Notes under the pieces: generated by a model | Seen by the model: the letters and a program-made list of their open reading frames with translations, nothing else | Database searches by the model: none | Told to the model about the DNA's origin: nothing | Shown: piece by piece, positions 1 through 10,532 of the stretch | How positions within the stretch are numbered: the stretch's first letter is position 1 | Layout: the number at the start of each line of letters is the position of its first letter | DNA from: Hypericum androsaemum | Lineage: Eukaryota > Streptophyta > Magnoliopsida > Malpighiales > Hypericaceae | NCBI GenBank assembly: GCA_963995505.1 | Contig: OZ023192.1 | Coordinates: 7,175,001 to 7,239,000, forward strand | Reading direction: 5' to 3' | Length of the DNA stretch: 64,000 nt | Made by a program: the position numbers and the translations under genes

Positions 1-890
1 CCCAATAGTAGCCAAGAACAAATTCCAACTTTGTTGCTTTGACAGAGTATGCAGCTTGACAATCTCTTGGCACCCATTTATATGGCACACGCTCATAACT
101 GCTTGATCCCTGATCTGTAGTTGGGTATATATAAAATTGTATTTTCTGATATTGCCTCTGTCCTTTGTCATATTTACAATTTTGTCATTAGAGAGACCTC
201 ATAATCTGTTGCACTGAATGGTGGAGAGAAGCCTGTTCTCCACCGAATCTTGGCTCTGAACATATGGAGAACATATGGTAAGCTTGATGGTGTTAAAACT
301 CTTGTAACTTTTAGTAAAGCTATATACTTTCTTTATATGGTAATTCATTTTACTTACAGTAAGGCTATATATTTTCTAAAGATGGTAACTAGACTTGCCA
401 TATATTCTACATTTGTCTAATGCACTAGGTCTACCATAAATATAACTTTATTTTTTAAGGAAATGTTCAATGCAATTAACAGGTTATATTAAAAAATCAT
501 TTTTGGGTAAAAAATGGCACTTTTATAGTTGAAATCCATTACCAAATCTAAGTGAGCATGCAAATTAGTTCCAGAATCTAATAAATTTTACTAATTAATT
601 CATAACTTGGTTAACTCCGCTCTTGCAATTAGGTCGTTGCAATTACGAGTTGGATACCTGATGGTCTAGGTTGTAGTGCCGAGTCCAATGTATTTGGGCC
701 TTAAGTTTAGACTTCTTATTCTTTCGCATTTGCATTAAGTAATTATTTTCTTAAGAAGAAAATCAGTGCAATTCTGCTGTAAATAGACTAATCATAAGAT
801 TTCATTAATCTGAAGCTGAGTTTTTAGTTTTATCGAGTTCTCAACGATTGTCAATATATATCTTAATTGGCGCACCGTAGTTATAAAAAA
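1..890. other. Non-genic AT-rich sequence
   Basis: No supportable gene. The first 120 bases are open on the minus strand in more than one frame (see rejected items). From about 790 to 990 the sequence aligns with 3640-3820, so it is the 3' flank shared by the two tandem F-box copies. Confidence 0.5.
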
Positions 891-990
891 AATTGGTTTT
901 ATTGAAATTTCAATATTTATTCATATCGTATCAACGGTACGATGTGAAAACCACGCAAATGGTTTGGAAACAACTTAATAACCTAACGAT

Positions 991-1884
991 CTACACCTGC
1001 TCGACCGTGGAATGCTTCGAGATCTTCACGGAGATTTCATTGACCATCCCGCCGGTGAGATCTCCCTCGTTGTCCTTGAAGGTATCCACGAGGAGCAGCA
1101 CGTCCTTGTCGAGCTCAATCGGGTCATCGGATCACTTCACGACTGTCACCCTTACCCACGCGACGCGGTTGTTGAGGGACAACTCCATTTTTGGGGCAGT
1201 CCATTTTTGGCGATGCAATGGCATCCTGTTGTACCCGCGCAGGTCATAGTCCATCCTCAGATCCGACTCGATCTCCAATATCATCGTGGCTGCTACCTCG
1301 TCCACCTTCTTGTCTGGACCCGAGCATAGCAGAATTCTCTGGGACCTTGATGGCTGCAGCAGGGGCAACGGAGAAGAAGGCGCCGGTGTGTGCGTATCCA
1401 TCAAGAACTTTACCAGGACCATCACATATAGCAGTCCCCGGGTGCTCATGACTTCCTTCAACCTCACGAAAAAGGTCCCAATCGAGGATAATCCGAACAA
1501 AAATGGGTGGAGATGGAACCTGATAAAAGTTTTTTTATTTTAAGAAAAAAAGTGTTTATTAGTACACCAAAAGGTTTATAAGAGAGTAAATGACAACATA
1601 AATAACCGTGGTTGAAACATAGCTCAAGTTATAAAAAGTCTGGTGTACTGAAAAACTGAAAAGGACACGACAGGACAAAAAAAACCTTAACCTGATATGT
1701 TTGACGCCAGGGAAAAACCCCATGACCTTGTTTAGAGTGACTTTTTGCCACTGGTCAAGCCGATAATCGACGATCTCGGACTCAGTGACGAGGTCGTGGA
1801 AGCCTTACTATGTCCACTGGCAGGTAAATTGAAGGGATTAAGGACAGTTCTCTTTTGGTTGTTGGTGGTCTTTCTCCTCTTCAT
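991..1884 (-). pseudogene. F-box protein pseudogene, copy 1
   Basis: This is a decayed plant F-box gene, recognised by alignment with copy 2. The ATG is at 1884 (start MKRRKTT, shared with copy 2). Exon 1 runs to about 1692 and ends at CAG|GTTAAG. The intron is about 1691-1520, and exon 2 starts after TTATCAG and ends at a TAG at 991-993, the same place as in copy 2. Exon 1 has lost the F-box core and is out of frame. Exon 2 is open from 1500 down to 1132, where TGA replaces the CGA of copy 2 in the VVKR motif. Past that stop the frame again matches copy 2 (ELDKDVLL, then a DNEGD stretch). About 70 bp near 1265 is missing relative to copy 2. F-box proteins are the substrate receptors of SCF ubiquitin ligases. 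The layout resembles the plant F-box family with an FDxLPD start, but the subfamily is inference. Confidence 0.75.
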
Positions 1885-2400
1885 CTCGTTGTTGTTTTCT
1901 TGGTTGAACATCTCGATGTTCTCTTGTTGAGTTTTCGGTTAAATGATATTTTGTTGGTTCTGTGTTTAATCAGTTGCTTGGATTCTTTCTTGTAGTGGGA
2001 GGGATTATATAGGGTGGATCGAGTTTTTTGGTAGCATATTCAAGTCATGTCGAACCTTATTTTTTGAGAGTAACTTTTTTAATAATATTTCTTTCTGTTA
2101 TTAACGAGCATTGAACTCAATACTGAAATCTAGGTCTCTTCTCACTTGGACAAACTGCGAGCTTGGAATATACCAGGCTGCCAAGTACACCAACTTTCCA
2201 GTGATTTTCATTTTGACCACCCCAATTTTATTGGTACTACAATCCAGTTAGGCATGAGTAATTTTCTTGCTTCTAAGTTCATCTCAGTACCATTTCCTGT
2301 TTCTTCTTGTGAATTTAGTAAAATGTTAAATTGTGAATACGAGGTGCTTGAGCTAAATAGACTGTGAGAATGTTGGTTAACATACTATTAGTATAAGATT
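1885..2400 (-). promoter_or_regulatory. Upstream region of F-box copy 1, with TATA box
   Basis: On the minus strand a CTATATAATC box lies at 2002-2012, about 120 bp upstream of the ATG. The same box sits at the same spacing upstream of F-box copy 2 (26291-26299). The alignment of the two upstream regions continues to about 2330 (for example the shared stretch around 2230-2260 and 26530-26550). This shows that promoter and gene were duplicated together. Confidence 0.6.
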
Positions 2401-3060
2401 GGGATAGGATTGACAGTCTAGAGTTACCCGCCTCGTAACTTACCACGAATAATTCAGAAACGACTAAATGAAACAACTTTAGCACATCGAAAGCATACTA
2501 GAGCAGCATCACATTCAGATTTTCTGAAAGTGCATAGTAGAATAAACCACTCGTTTCCCTTTCTGTTGAGAGAGGGAAAATTTTCTTCCTCCAGCACTAG
2601 AAAGAAATAAAGGATGAGAAAGTACAACAATAAGAAAACACATACAGATTTCATGGAGGAAATATCGCCACTGCTGTTCACTTCTCTCCCAAATTCACGG
2701 TCTCTTGGGAATTCTCTGAAGCAGAAAATAATACCACTTAATCAGATTTTTCCAATAAAAAAGATCGAGAATAATCCTACAATCGTCAAGAACAAAGAAA
2801 ACCCAGATAAAATCAAGGAACGGTTAAGACAGAACCAAGAAATATTATATGATGATGGCGACACGACTTATTAACGCTCTCTGAATTAGCTTCAGCAAAG
2901 GGGTTGCAATCATGAGCTCACAGACAAATCAAACAAAAGCCTCAACAGACAAATCGAAAGGTGGACCATCAAACTGATTTTATTTATTTATTTATTTTGT
3001 TGAGGGAAATCGGGGATTTCATTTCTATCTGAATATTTTTAGGACAATTTGCTAACCTCT
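2401..3060. other. Intergenic sequence, nothing recognised
   Basis: AT-rich sequence. Short open frames exist on both strands near 2454-2874, but neither has composition or motifs that suggest a protein. A short ATTT repeat is at about 2978-2995. Confidence 0.4.
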
Positions 3061-3109
3061 TTAAAAGAAATGGAAAACCGAGCGGGAACGTGTAATTTTT
3101 TGCCCCTTA

Positions 3110-3390
3110 CTACTTTATCGTTGGGCTTTGTGGGCTAGGTATGAGTCCAAACCCTAGTTATTTATTGGCCTGGTCCGGGTTTTGATAAGGCCCAATTTGT
3201 AAATTTTGGATTTAACTCGCCAACATATTTTCTCTCTCTGAAACTCTCCCTCTCTTCCCATGGGACTCATCCTTTCAACCTGAACTTTCTTACTTTCTCC
3301 CCTGAATTCTCCTTCCTTCCCTGGATCTCTTTCTCTTTTGCTGCTTGTTTTCGCTCTATTGACCTTCTTGGTGGGTGGGTTCGTTCCCCC
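3110..3390 (+). promoter_or_regulatory. Orphan housekeeping-type plant promoter and leader
   Basis: Two TGGGCT motifs (3122-3127, 3131-3136), a telo-box AAACCCTAG (3149-3157) and GGCCCA (3189-3194, the reverse of TGGGCC) cluster within 75 bp. Site II elements plus a telo-box are the established signature of plant promoters for ribosomal and other housekeeping genes. A pyrimidine-rich stretch (about 3225-3350) resembles a 5' leader. The coding part downstream is broken, so this is a promoter without a gene. Confidence 0.55.
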
Positions 3391-3392
3391 CT

Positions 3393-3500
3393 ATGGATAC
3401 CCCCGAGCAACCCGACGAACCTGCAAAGTCTCAGTAGTCAGACGGAGGCTCTTCGCTTTGGGCCTGCCCTGGCCGTTGAATCGAGCAATGTAATTAGCTC
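3393..3500 (+). pseudogene. Truncated start of an unknown gene
   Basis: An ATG at 3393, directly after the pyrimidine-rich leader, opens a 14-codon frame (MDTPEQPDEPAKSQ) ending in TAG at 3435-3437. If the stop is read through, the frame stays open for about 13 more codons (SDGGSSLWACPGR). This looks like the first exon of a real gene cut off by the tandem duplication boundary near 3630. The family is not recognised. Confidence 0.35.
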
Positions 3501-3819
3501 TTTTGTCAAAGATCTAGTACTGATAGGAAAGTTGCTGGTGGAGAGACAACACAAGATGCACATTGTCAAAGCCAGTGTTCCATTTCCTGTTTCCTTAGAC
3601 TTGTTTAAACTAGAACAACGTGTTCAATAGTTGATTCCAATGCTACAAGATTGCATTATGAACTAAATCTGAAGCTTATTTTATAGTTTCATGGAATTCT
3701 CAACATTTTTAAATATAAGTCATTTGGTGCACCGCAATTATCTTAAAATTGTTGATTTTATTGAAATATCAGTATTTATAAATCCAAATGGATTGGAAAC
3801 AATTTAATAATCTAACGAA

Positions 3820-4081
3820 CTACACCTGTTTTCCCTTACAATGCTTCGAGATCACCATGGCGACCTCGTTGACCATCCCGCCCGTAGGATCTCCCTCGTC
3901 GTCCTTGAAGGCGTCCACGAAGAGCAGCACATCCTTGTCGAGCTCAGTTGGGTCATAGGATCGCTTCACCACTGCCACCATCACCCTCAGGACGCGGTTG
4001 TTCAGAGGAAGTTCCATCCTCTGAACAGTCCAGTGCTGGCAATGCAATGGCATCTTGTTGTACCCGCGCAGGTCATAGTCC
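3820..4081 (-). pseudogene. F-box copy 2, 3' coding piece
   Basis: This C-terminal coding segment (MPLHCQHWTVQ onward, with the acidic FKDDEGDPTGG region) ends in TAG at 3820-3822. The last five bases, AGTCC (4077-4081), are the target-site copy that recurs at 14809-14813 on the far side of the copia nest. Confidence 0.75.
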
Positions 4082-4742
4082 TGTTGTAGTTAAGTGGGGA
4101 TAGAACTTGATTTTTGTAGTGTCGATAAGTTCAACGAGACATGAATAAAATTCAAGACAAATTTCGAACTCCAAACCTGATTGTAGAGTCACTGATGATC
4201 GTCCAAATGCTTGACTCGACGATGGTTGAACCACTTCGTTAGAAGCCTTCGAATTCGTATTCTTGAGACGTGATTAGTATTACTGTCCTTAAATTGTTAT
4301 TTGCCCCCACTATACGTTGCCAACGGGTTTCAACAAGTACACTTCTAGGATTACTCAAGAATTTTAGATACTCTAAGTGACAAGCAATATAATATCACCT
4401 CTAAAACTAAACAAGAATGTCGTCATGGTAGACAATATGAAAGGAGAGGAAATATGAGAATGAATGAGATCATTTAATGACAATAACTTGGTACTTTATA
4501 TAGCAAAGCAAAAGCCACTTAAAATTTCATCAAACACCATTGATGAAGAGACACATTTCTCTCTTAATCTCTCTCTCTTTTTTTTTCAAATTGTTAACCA
4601 TTTGTGTCTTTTAATTTTAATCCAAGTAAGATATCACAACCAAATGACATAAACTGATGTTGCTTGCAAGTGGCAGTAGCCACGTCTTTCCTTTGCAAGT
4701 GGCAGTAGCCACTGTTTTGATTAAATTCAAAGCACACCAATA
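4082..4742 (-). repeat. 3' LTR of the outer copia
   Basis: Pairs with 14138-14808. In element orientation the U3 start carries two copies of a 17 bp unit (4667-4683 and 4696-4712, CAAGTGGCAGTAGCCAC). Each contains the inverted repeat GTGGC/GCCAC. Confidence 0.85.
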
Positions 4743-5239
4743 ATCTCCCACTTGGTTAACAATTCAATCTACCAATTTCATAGTCTTATGCATTTAAAAA
4801 GTGTCTTTCGACTTGAACCTTTTATTAGTGAAAGTATTTCAAAGTTTGAACGAAATTGATGGTGACTAGTTGTTTAAACCTCGATTCCTTGTGTCCAAAC
4901 CAGAAATAATTTTACATATGAGCTACGAACATTTTGCTTAGTTCCTATAGAGTTTGAGCACCGTTAATGACCTTGTGCTCTTCTTGCAAAGTTCTACCTC
5001 TAAACTTTGTTAGAAGCAGCACCACTCCCGATGTTCATATAGGTGGAGTTGTCCTTTTATGTCTTGGTATTTTAAGATAATACACTTGTTTTTTTATCCG
5101 ACAAGTTGACTCCATTAAGAGTAATTGTAATACTTCAACTTCCAACACCTAAACAAATACTTTGGTCCGTACTTTATTTTTTGCCAAAATAATAACTTGT
5201 TATTACCATTTAAACCTTTAGACTAGAGGTAGTAATAGA

Positions 5240-6000
5240 ATAGAGGTTGGGTTCTCACTATTGGTGACTTTGTTAGAAATTCTAGATCAATTCCCAAAAT
5301 TATGCACTTTTATTAATTCTCTCGAGAGTCATTTGGTGAATAGATCTTCCAAATTATTGTCGGACCATATAAACACTATCGTGAATATACCTGCCAATAT
5401 AGAGTATCTGTCATACTCATGCCTCAAGCCAAAATGTCTAATTTCTTCCGTTGTACACCAGAATAAATGTTAGACGTAGTCGCTTGACTATCGCAGTACA
5501 AAGAGATGACTAGTATAGGTTGTGGCCACAGCTCAACATCTAATAATAGATCCCTTAGTCATTCTCCCTCTTTGCCTGCATTTTTCAAAGTTACAAACTT
5601 CGACTTTATCATTTAATATGATATACATGTTTCTTTCTTTGATACCAAGAAACCGCACCTCCTACGTATTAATATTCAACTTGAAGTTGACCGATAGTTC
5701 TTTAGCTAGTTATTCAACTAGATTCTGAGTATCCTTCTACTACAAAAGAAAAGTTGCAAGGAGTCCAAATTCTTTTCTAGAATGTTCCAGGACTGACCCA
5801 ACTCCTTATCGAGTGACTAGCTCCTAGATTACTCGCTTTTGAGTTGTAGCCTTCTTAAACTCCAAGTAAGCAAACTCGATGTACTTATTTTCTCAATGTA
5901 ATGAGATACCAAGGCTTAACCCGCAATATATCTTGTATTGTGATACCTATGATGTATCCAACATTCCACAAGACATGCAACTATCATTTTTTATATATAA
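5240..6000 (-). pseudogene. Copia RNase H remnant of the outer element
   Basis: On the minus strand the copia RNase H landmarks can be read across frameshifts and stops. GAVSWYQRKK matches the usual GxxxSWxSKKQ block. CDSQATTSNIYS matches the CDxQSA block. FGLRHEYDR then NLEDLFTK followed by a stop matches the RHxxLRxHxVRE and NxADxLTK end. The order (block 1 rightmost, end near 5330) agrees with minus orientation and with the LTR at 4742. Reverse transcriptase motifs further right are no longer readable. The remnant codes for nothing functional. Confidence 0.7.
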
Positions 6001-6436
6001 ATAAACTGGTTGGTAACTTGAGCATTAAGGAGCATGAAATCAATCATGGCCTCCAAAGTCTTTTTTTTAAATTAAATTTTCACCCAATCCAATTTATTCA
6101 TACCATATAGGGTGCATCTATTTTGATGAACAATACTATGTTCTTTTTAAAAATATTTAAAATACGATAAAAGACTAATGTTCTCTCTAACATTTGAAAT
6201 GCTCAATTAACATTGAAAAATCTGGTACTAACCTTTTCAATATTTTATCACTTGATAAAAGGTTGGAGGTGCTTTCTTTGAATACTCGTATCTCCACCAA
6301 GTTGAACAGACATATAATATTTTCCATATGTTTGCTGTCTTGTAACCATGGCTTCTGTTCTTATGATCTCAAGGTGTCGAAGGTCTTGCTGGTATACACA
6401 TCAATGACGCTACCATTCATCTCGAGCAAACTTCAA

Positions 6437-6692
6437 TGTTAGGAATTCAGCAACTAGAGAACAAAATGCGCAAAGAACACGGACACAAGAGATAACGTGG
6501 TTCAGCCTAATGTCTATATCCACAGGGAGAAAGGAAAACTTTTATTGATGGACTCGAGCCTAGGATAACATGTCTTTATATAGAGACAAACCCTTCGTGT
6601 ACAAGTAACCTATCTAGGTCGGATTAGGAGTCCAAAACCTAGTCAGAATAGGAATAGGAAATAAGTCTTTCCTATTTCTCGCCATCCCAACA
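6437..6692 (-). repeat. LTR (3') of the small nested copia
   Basis: A 256 bp terminal repeat paired with 8082-8358. It carries a TATATAAAGA-like box on the minus strand (ATGTCTTTATATAGAG near 6570-6585), suited to drive the element. Confidence 0.85.
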
Positions 6693-7433
6693 ATCTCCAC
6701 CTTGGCGAGAAATCATCTAGTGGAAGAACCATGAAACTCCACCCGAACTTCAACAAACTCTACCTTGATAAAATACCACCCCATGAAGAACCATTAGATC
6801 TTGTAAAACCAATCCGACTCCACCGACTCCATCTCGGACCATGGATAACTACATCAATAAGACCATCTCAACTTTCTCTTCACATTTTGTTCAATCACTT
6901 GGAGCCAGCCCCCAAACTCGAGCTTCTGAGCTTCCTTGGCCTATTCTCTCCAACTTCCATCGAACCCCGACTAGCGAGTCCACTTTCTGAAGCAACCTTG
7001 CGACTAATAGACGTACCCTCTATTTTTCGATCAGCCCTATGCTCTGCAACCTCAAACCGCTCTTCCGTTGGACCTTTTTTCCTCAAACCAATGCTACTTG
7101 TCATAGCATACAAAAGGCAACCTTTTGTTCTACTAAGTAGAACCCTCGACATGTCTCAAACTCTACTGTTCAGCCTTGCAGATACCTGATTCGTCCGTAG
7201 TATCACCAACGGCTTCGCATGCCCAATGCCAAACCTACCCAACACCTTTGATGTGCACATTCCTTTAGACAACCATAGTGGGGCCTAGCTAACAAAGCTT
7301 CTCCGAGACAACCATGGCACATTGCCAACCATGCCTCCACGAAACAACCTTAGCTTGCTATCCTTGTCTCTGCGAATCCCAACTACACTCAAACCATCCA
7401 TGTCAAGCCTTTGCTCCCTCATACAGACCAACC
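6693..7433. other. Unrecognised internal part of the small copia
   Basis: No copia domain can be read here on either strand. Open frames on opposite strands overlap at 6731-7189 and 6895-7152, and neither resembles a known family. This is probably filler left after deletion of pol. Confidence 0.4.
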
Positions 7434-7772
7434 TCATATGACCTGAGCTTTTGCCAACTCCTTCAGACCCATTGATGTGACTCCACCTAAATAATGTGCC
7501 TCACTAACCTGTATGTATTCTCTTTTACCCTTCATCCCTACCATCGCATCCTTCTCTACCTTCATTAGCATACCTTTATAACTATCACTGTTATAATCCA
7601 AGGTCCCTAATGAAAAGAGATTACCAGGATGCATTGGACTTGATAAGATAAAAAGCCAGTCACCATCCGACCCGTCTGAATATGTGGTCATGGTTGTGGA
7701 TGTCGATCCCTCCACGTTGTCTTGATCCCTAGTTTGTCCTGGATAGTCCCATTCATGTGCCCTTCTCCACAA
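7434..7772 (-). pseudogene. Protease-region fragment of the small copia
   Basis: The frame contains SDGSDGDWL, then NLFSLGTLDYNSDSYKG and KVEKDAMVGMKGKR. These blocks match the region around the copia aspartic protease (DWLxDSG, then NLISLGxLxxxG, then KGxxVxxKGxR). The DSG catalytic motif itself and about 50 residues between DWL and NLF are missing, so the protease was removed by an internal deletion that kept the frame open. Confidence 0.6.
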
Positions 7773-7784
7773 TTGAAACCATTT

Positions 7785-8054
7785 CTATTGAACTTCTTTG
7801 ACTCTGACCTGGATCCTCTTCCACAACCCAGCTGGTGGCTCCTCATCATCCGCCAAGCACAAGCGAATCTTCGCTACCGCCTTGGCCTCCAACTCCTCCC
7901 ACTCTTGCTCCTCCATCTTTTCAGAATTCTTCTCCGAGAGCGCGATGACCATCCCTTGCTGCATGAGGAGATCCCTGATACGCCTTTGGCATAACCCAAA
8001 ATTCAAAGAACCATCGAACTTCACAAGAGCAAACTTCGCGCCGTGATTCAACAT
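7785..8054 (-). pseudogene. Gag N-terminal fragment of the small copia
   Basis: An 89-codon frame begins 28 bp inside the primer-site LTR end. Its sequence (KFALVKFDGSLNFGLCQRR, then RIRDLLMQQGMVIAL, EEWEELEAKA and IRLCLADD) is the canonical start of Tnt1-type gag polyproteins. The usual tryptophan in NFxxWQxR is Cys here. Only the first 80 or so residues remain before the frame leaves gag. A close relative of the same start occurs in plus orientation at 46604. Confidence 0.75.
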
Positions 8055-8081
8055 CCTCCAACCTTAGCTCTTGATACCACT

Positions 8082-8358
8082 TGTTAAGAATTCAGCAGCC
8101 AAGAGAACAAAACGCGCAAAGAACATGAACACAAGAGATAGCATAGTTCGGCCTAGTGCTTACGTCCACGGTGAGAAATGAGAACTTTTATTGATGGATC
8201 CGAGTCACAAAGCCATACAGAAAACCTAGGGTAACATGTCTTTATATAGAGACAAATTCTTGGTGTATAAGTAACCTATCTATGTCGGATTAAGAGTCCA
8301 AAACCTAGTCAACATAGGAATAGAAAATAAGTCCTTCCTATTTCTCGCCATCCCAACA
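8082..8358 (-). repeat. LTR (5') of the small nested copia
   Basis: A 277 bp repeat, partner of 6437-6692, about 20 bp longer because of a small insertion near 8205. Followed on the right by the TTCAA duplication. Confidence 0.85.
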
Positions 8359-8800
8359 TTCAATATTAATGGCACGGTCATCCTCACAAAAAACGTAACG
8401 ATTTCGTACGACTTAATAATTTTGCTTGTCGTCAGTTTCAGAGATGTTGTACTCCGCAGAGCGTTTCAGAATGATCATGTGTGATACCATATCAGCAATA
8501 ACAATTGTAGATAATGAATTTCTAGACACCTTAAATAGAACACATATGACATATCATGTTCACAGGTCCATACGCATCATAACCATTACCAATTCAAAGG
8601 AAAATTAAAAATCTTAACGTTAATTTTTTCCAGTCACTTGGTTTGATCTTCACCTGAATATATCTTAATAGTATATTCTAAGAGGCACGAAGTATTAGAG
8701 GTCCCAATCGGCATAAACCCCCTTTTTCGTGTAATTTTATTACTCACAATAATCACAATATTATCATCTATTAGTTTTTGCCGTATTTATAATCTATTAG

Positions 8801-9068
8801 TTTTGAGAAACTCCATATAAGGAGAAAGAAGGAGAGATGAAATTGTAGAGATTTTGATTTATAAATGAACAACTTAAGAAAATAATGATGTATAACATGG
8901 ATATTTATACTAAGAAATAAATCTACCTAGTTGTATAAACAAATAATAAATGAGAAAAATGAGGAGAAAATTAAGGAACATGATTCCTTAAATTGGGGAG
9001 GAAATTAAGAAAGCACGTTCTTTAATTTCCTCCCTGAATCAAGGAATAATGTTCCTTCAATTTTAACA
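8801..9068 (-). repeat. 3' LTR of the nested full-length copia
   Basis: About 268 bp, paired with 13519-13786. The exact outer end is uncertain by three bases, because the shared sequence begins TTTTGAG rather than a clean TG. Confidence 0.85.
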
Positions 9069-9662
9069 TTCCCCCGCAAGCTGGACTGTAGATGCTCAAC
9101 AGTCCCAGCTTGGAAATATGATGAAGGAACAAAGATGACGGTAGAGGCTTGGTTAATACATCTGCCGTTTAGTGAAGTGCAGGGACATGGAAGAGTCTGA
9201 TCAGCCCATCTTGAATTTTCTCTCGCACCAAGTGGCAATCAATCTCGATGTATTTTTTCCTCTTGTGAAACACAGGATTTTTAGCTATATATATCGCTGA
9301 TTGACTATCGCAGAAGACAACAGCAGGTAGAGTTGTTGAATCCTTAAATCTCTGAGCAAGTAGGTGATCCATTAAATTTTACAGCTCACAGATGCTAAGG
9401 CTCGATATTCAGCTTCAAAAGAACTTCTTAAAACTGTCTATTGCTTCTTCGATTTCTATGAGATAAGAGAACCTCCTATATAGACACAGTAACTAGTAGT
9501 AGAACGCCTAGTATCAGGGCATCCTGCCCAATCAGCATCACAGAAGGCCGTGACTTTGAGTTTAGTATTGCTGGGGAATAACAAGCCCAAACCTGGATGC
9601 TCTTTGATATATCTAAGAATACGGTGTACTGCCTTTTTATGTATAATCAGTGGTGCACTCAA
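9069..9662 (-). pseudogene. Copia RNase H domain (nested copia)
   Basis: Reading leftward, the frames give HRILRYIKEHPGLGLLF and FCDADWAGCPDTRRSTTSYC (RNase H start with the first catalytic Asp in DADW), SLIS for SLVSW, then LAQRFKDS and [15 protein letters not shown] (second acidic block), and [11 protein letters not shown] near the end. The usual EAEYRA block falls in a broken stretch between 9372 and 9456. At least two frameshifts divide the domain, so no full product is possible. Confidence 0.75.
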
Positions 9663-9869
9663 AAACTGACTGAGTTGATGAGTAGAGTAACAGATGTCAG
9701 GTCAAGTGTTGGTTAAGTAGAGAAGTTTACCAATCAACTGTCTGTAATGTGTGACATCTTCAGCCGGGGAAGAATCTTTAGAGTGACTCAGTCTCTGATT
9801 TTGCACCATGGGAGTCTGAATTATCTTGCAATTAATGAAACCAACATCTTTCAAGAGATTGATATCATA

Positions 9870-10472
9870 TTATCTTTGACAAATGTGAATGCCAGTGTTA
9901 GATTTAGTCACTTCCATTCCCAAGAAAAATTTTAGTTTCCCAAGGTCTTTTATCTTCAATTTAGTGTCTAAGAAACTTTTGAACTCCTGTATGTGGATAA
10001 AAGATGTTCCTGCTATAATTATATCTTCGACGTACACCAAGAGACAAGTGAAAAAGCCATCTTTATGTAAGGTAAACATGGAGTAATAAGATTTGGCTTA
10101 TGTAAAACCAAAAAATAGCAGCAATGATGTAAGTTTTTCGAATTACTGCCTGCTGGCCTGCTTGAGACCATAGAGAGACTTTCTTAGTTTGCACACTCTG
10201 TTGCTAGGAGCTGAGAACCCAGGTGGTAGCTGCATATATATTTTCTCATGAAGATCACCATGTAGGAAGGCATTACTAACATCTAGTTGCTCCAAAAACC
10301 AGTTCTGACTAGCAGCAACTGCCAAAATTATTCTGAAAGTAGTCATTTTGACTACAAGTAAAAAGGTGTCTAAGTAATCAATGCCAAGAACTTGAGTGTA
10401 GCCTTTAGCAACTAACCTGACCTTAAACCTTTCAATACTCCCATCAGCATGTCTCTTGACTTTAAAAACCAT
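9870..10472 (-). pseudogene. Copia reverse transcriptase (nested copia)
   Basis: The right part reads [12 protein letters not shown], then [12 protein letters not shown], then [13 protein letters not shown]: fingers and palm motifs of copia RT. A frame break follows near 10140. The left part reads VYVEDIIIAGTS and KDLGKLKFFLGMEV. The catalytic box is YVED instead of YVDD, because GAC/T became GAA at about 10026-10028. RT of this family needs both aspartates for metal binding, so the enzyme is inactive by substitution as well as by frameshift. Confidence 0.85.
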
Positions 10473-10532
10473 CTACAATCAATTACATGTTTTCCAGGAG
10501 GAAGAGGCAGTACATCCCATATATTATTGGCT

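Larger units (their letters stand above)
6437..8358 (-). mobile_element. Small non-autonomous copia nested in the outer copia
   Basis: LTRs at 6437-6692 and 8082-8358 both start TGTTA(A/G)GAATTCAG and end CCATCCCAACA. They are flanked by perfect TTCAA duplications (6432-6436 and 8359-8363). On the minus strand the primer site TGGTATCAAGAGC follows the 8082 LTR and a purine tract AAGGTGGAGAT precedes the 6692 LTR. Of the internal 1.4 kb only a gag start and a protease-region fragment can be recognised. Integrase, reverse transcriptase and RNase H are absent, so movement would have needed another copia. Confidence 0.9.

Noticed and set aside
1..120. Minus-strand open frame with RDQAVMSVCHING and LSKQQSWNLF, resembling the NB-ARC region of plant resistance proteins; a second frame gives YERVPYKWVPRDC.
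   Set aside because: Two frames are open over a very short stretch at the window edge. The similarity is suggestive only and no further exon can be found to the right.
893..1451. Plus-strand open frames of 86-118 codons.
   Set aside because: They are antisense to the F-box exon, which has a paralogue conserved on the minus strand.
6895..7189. Overlapping open frames on both strands in the small copia.
   Set aside because: Neither resembles a retrotransposon or host protein; probably chance.
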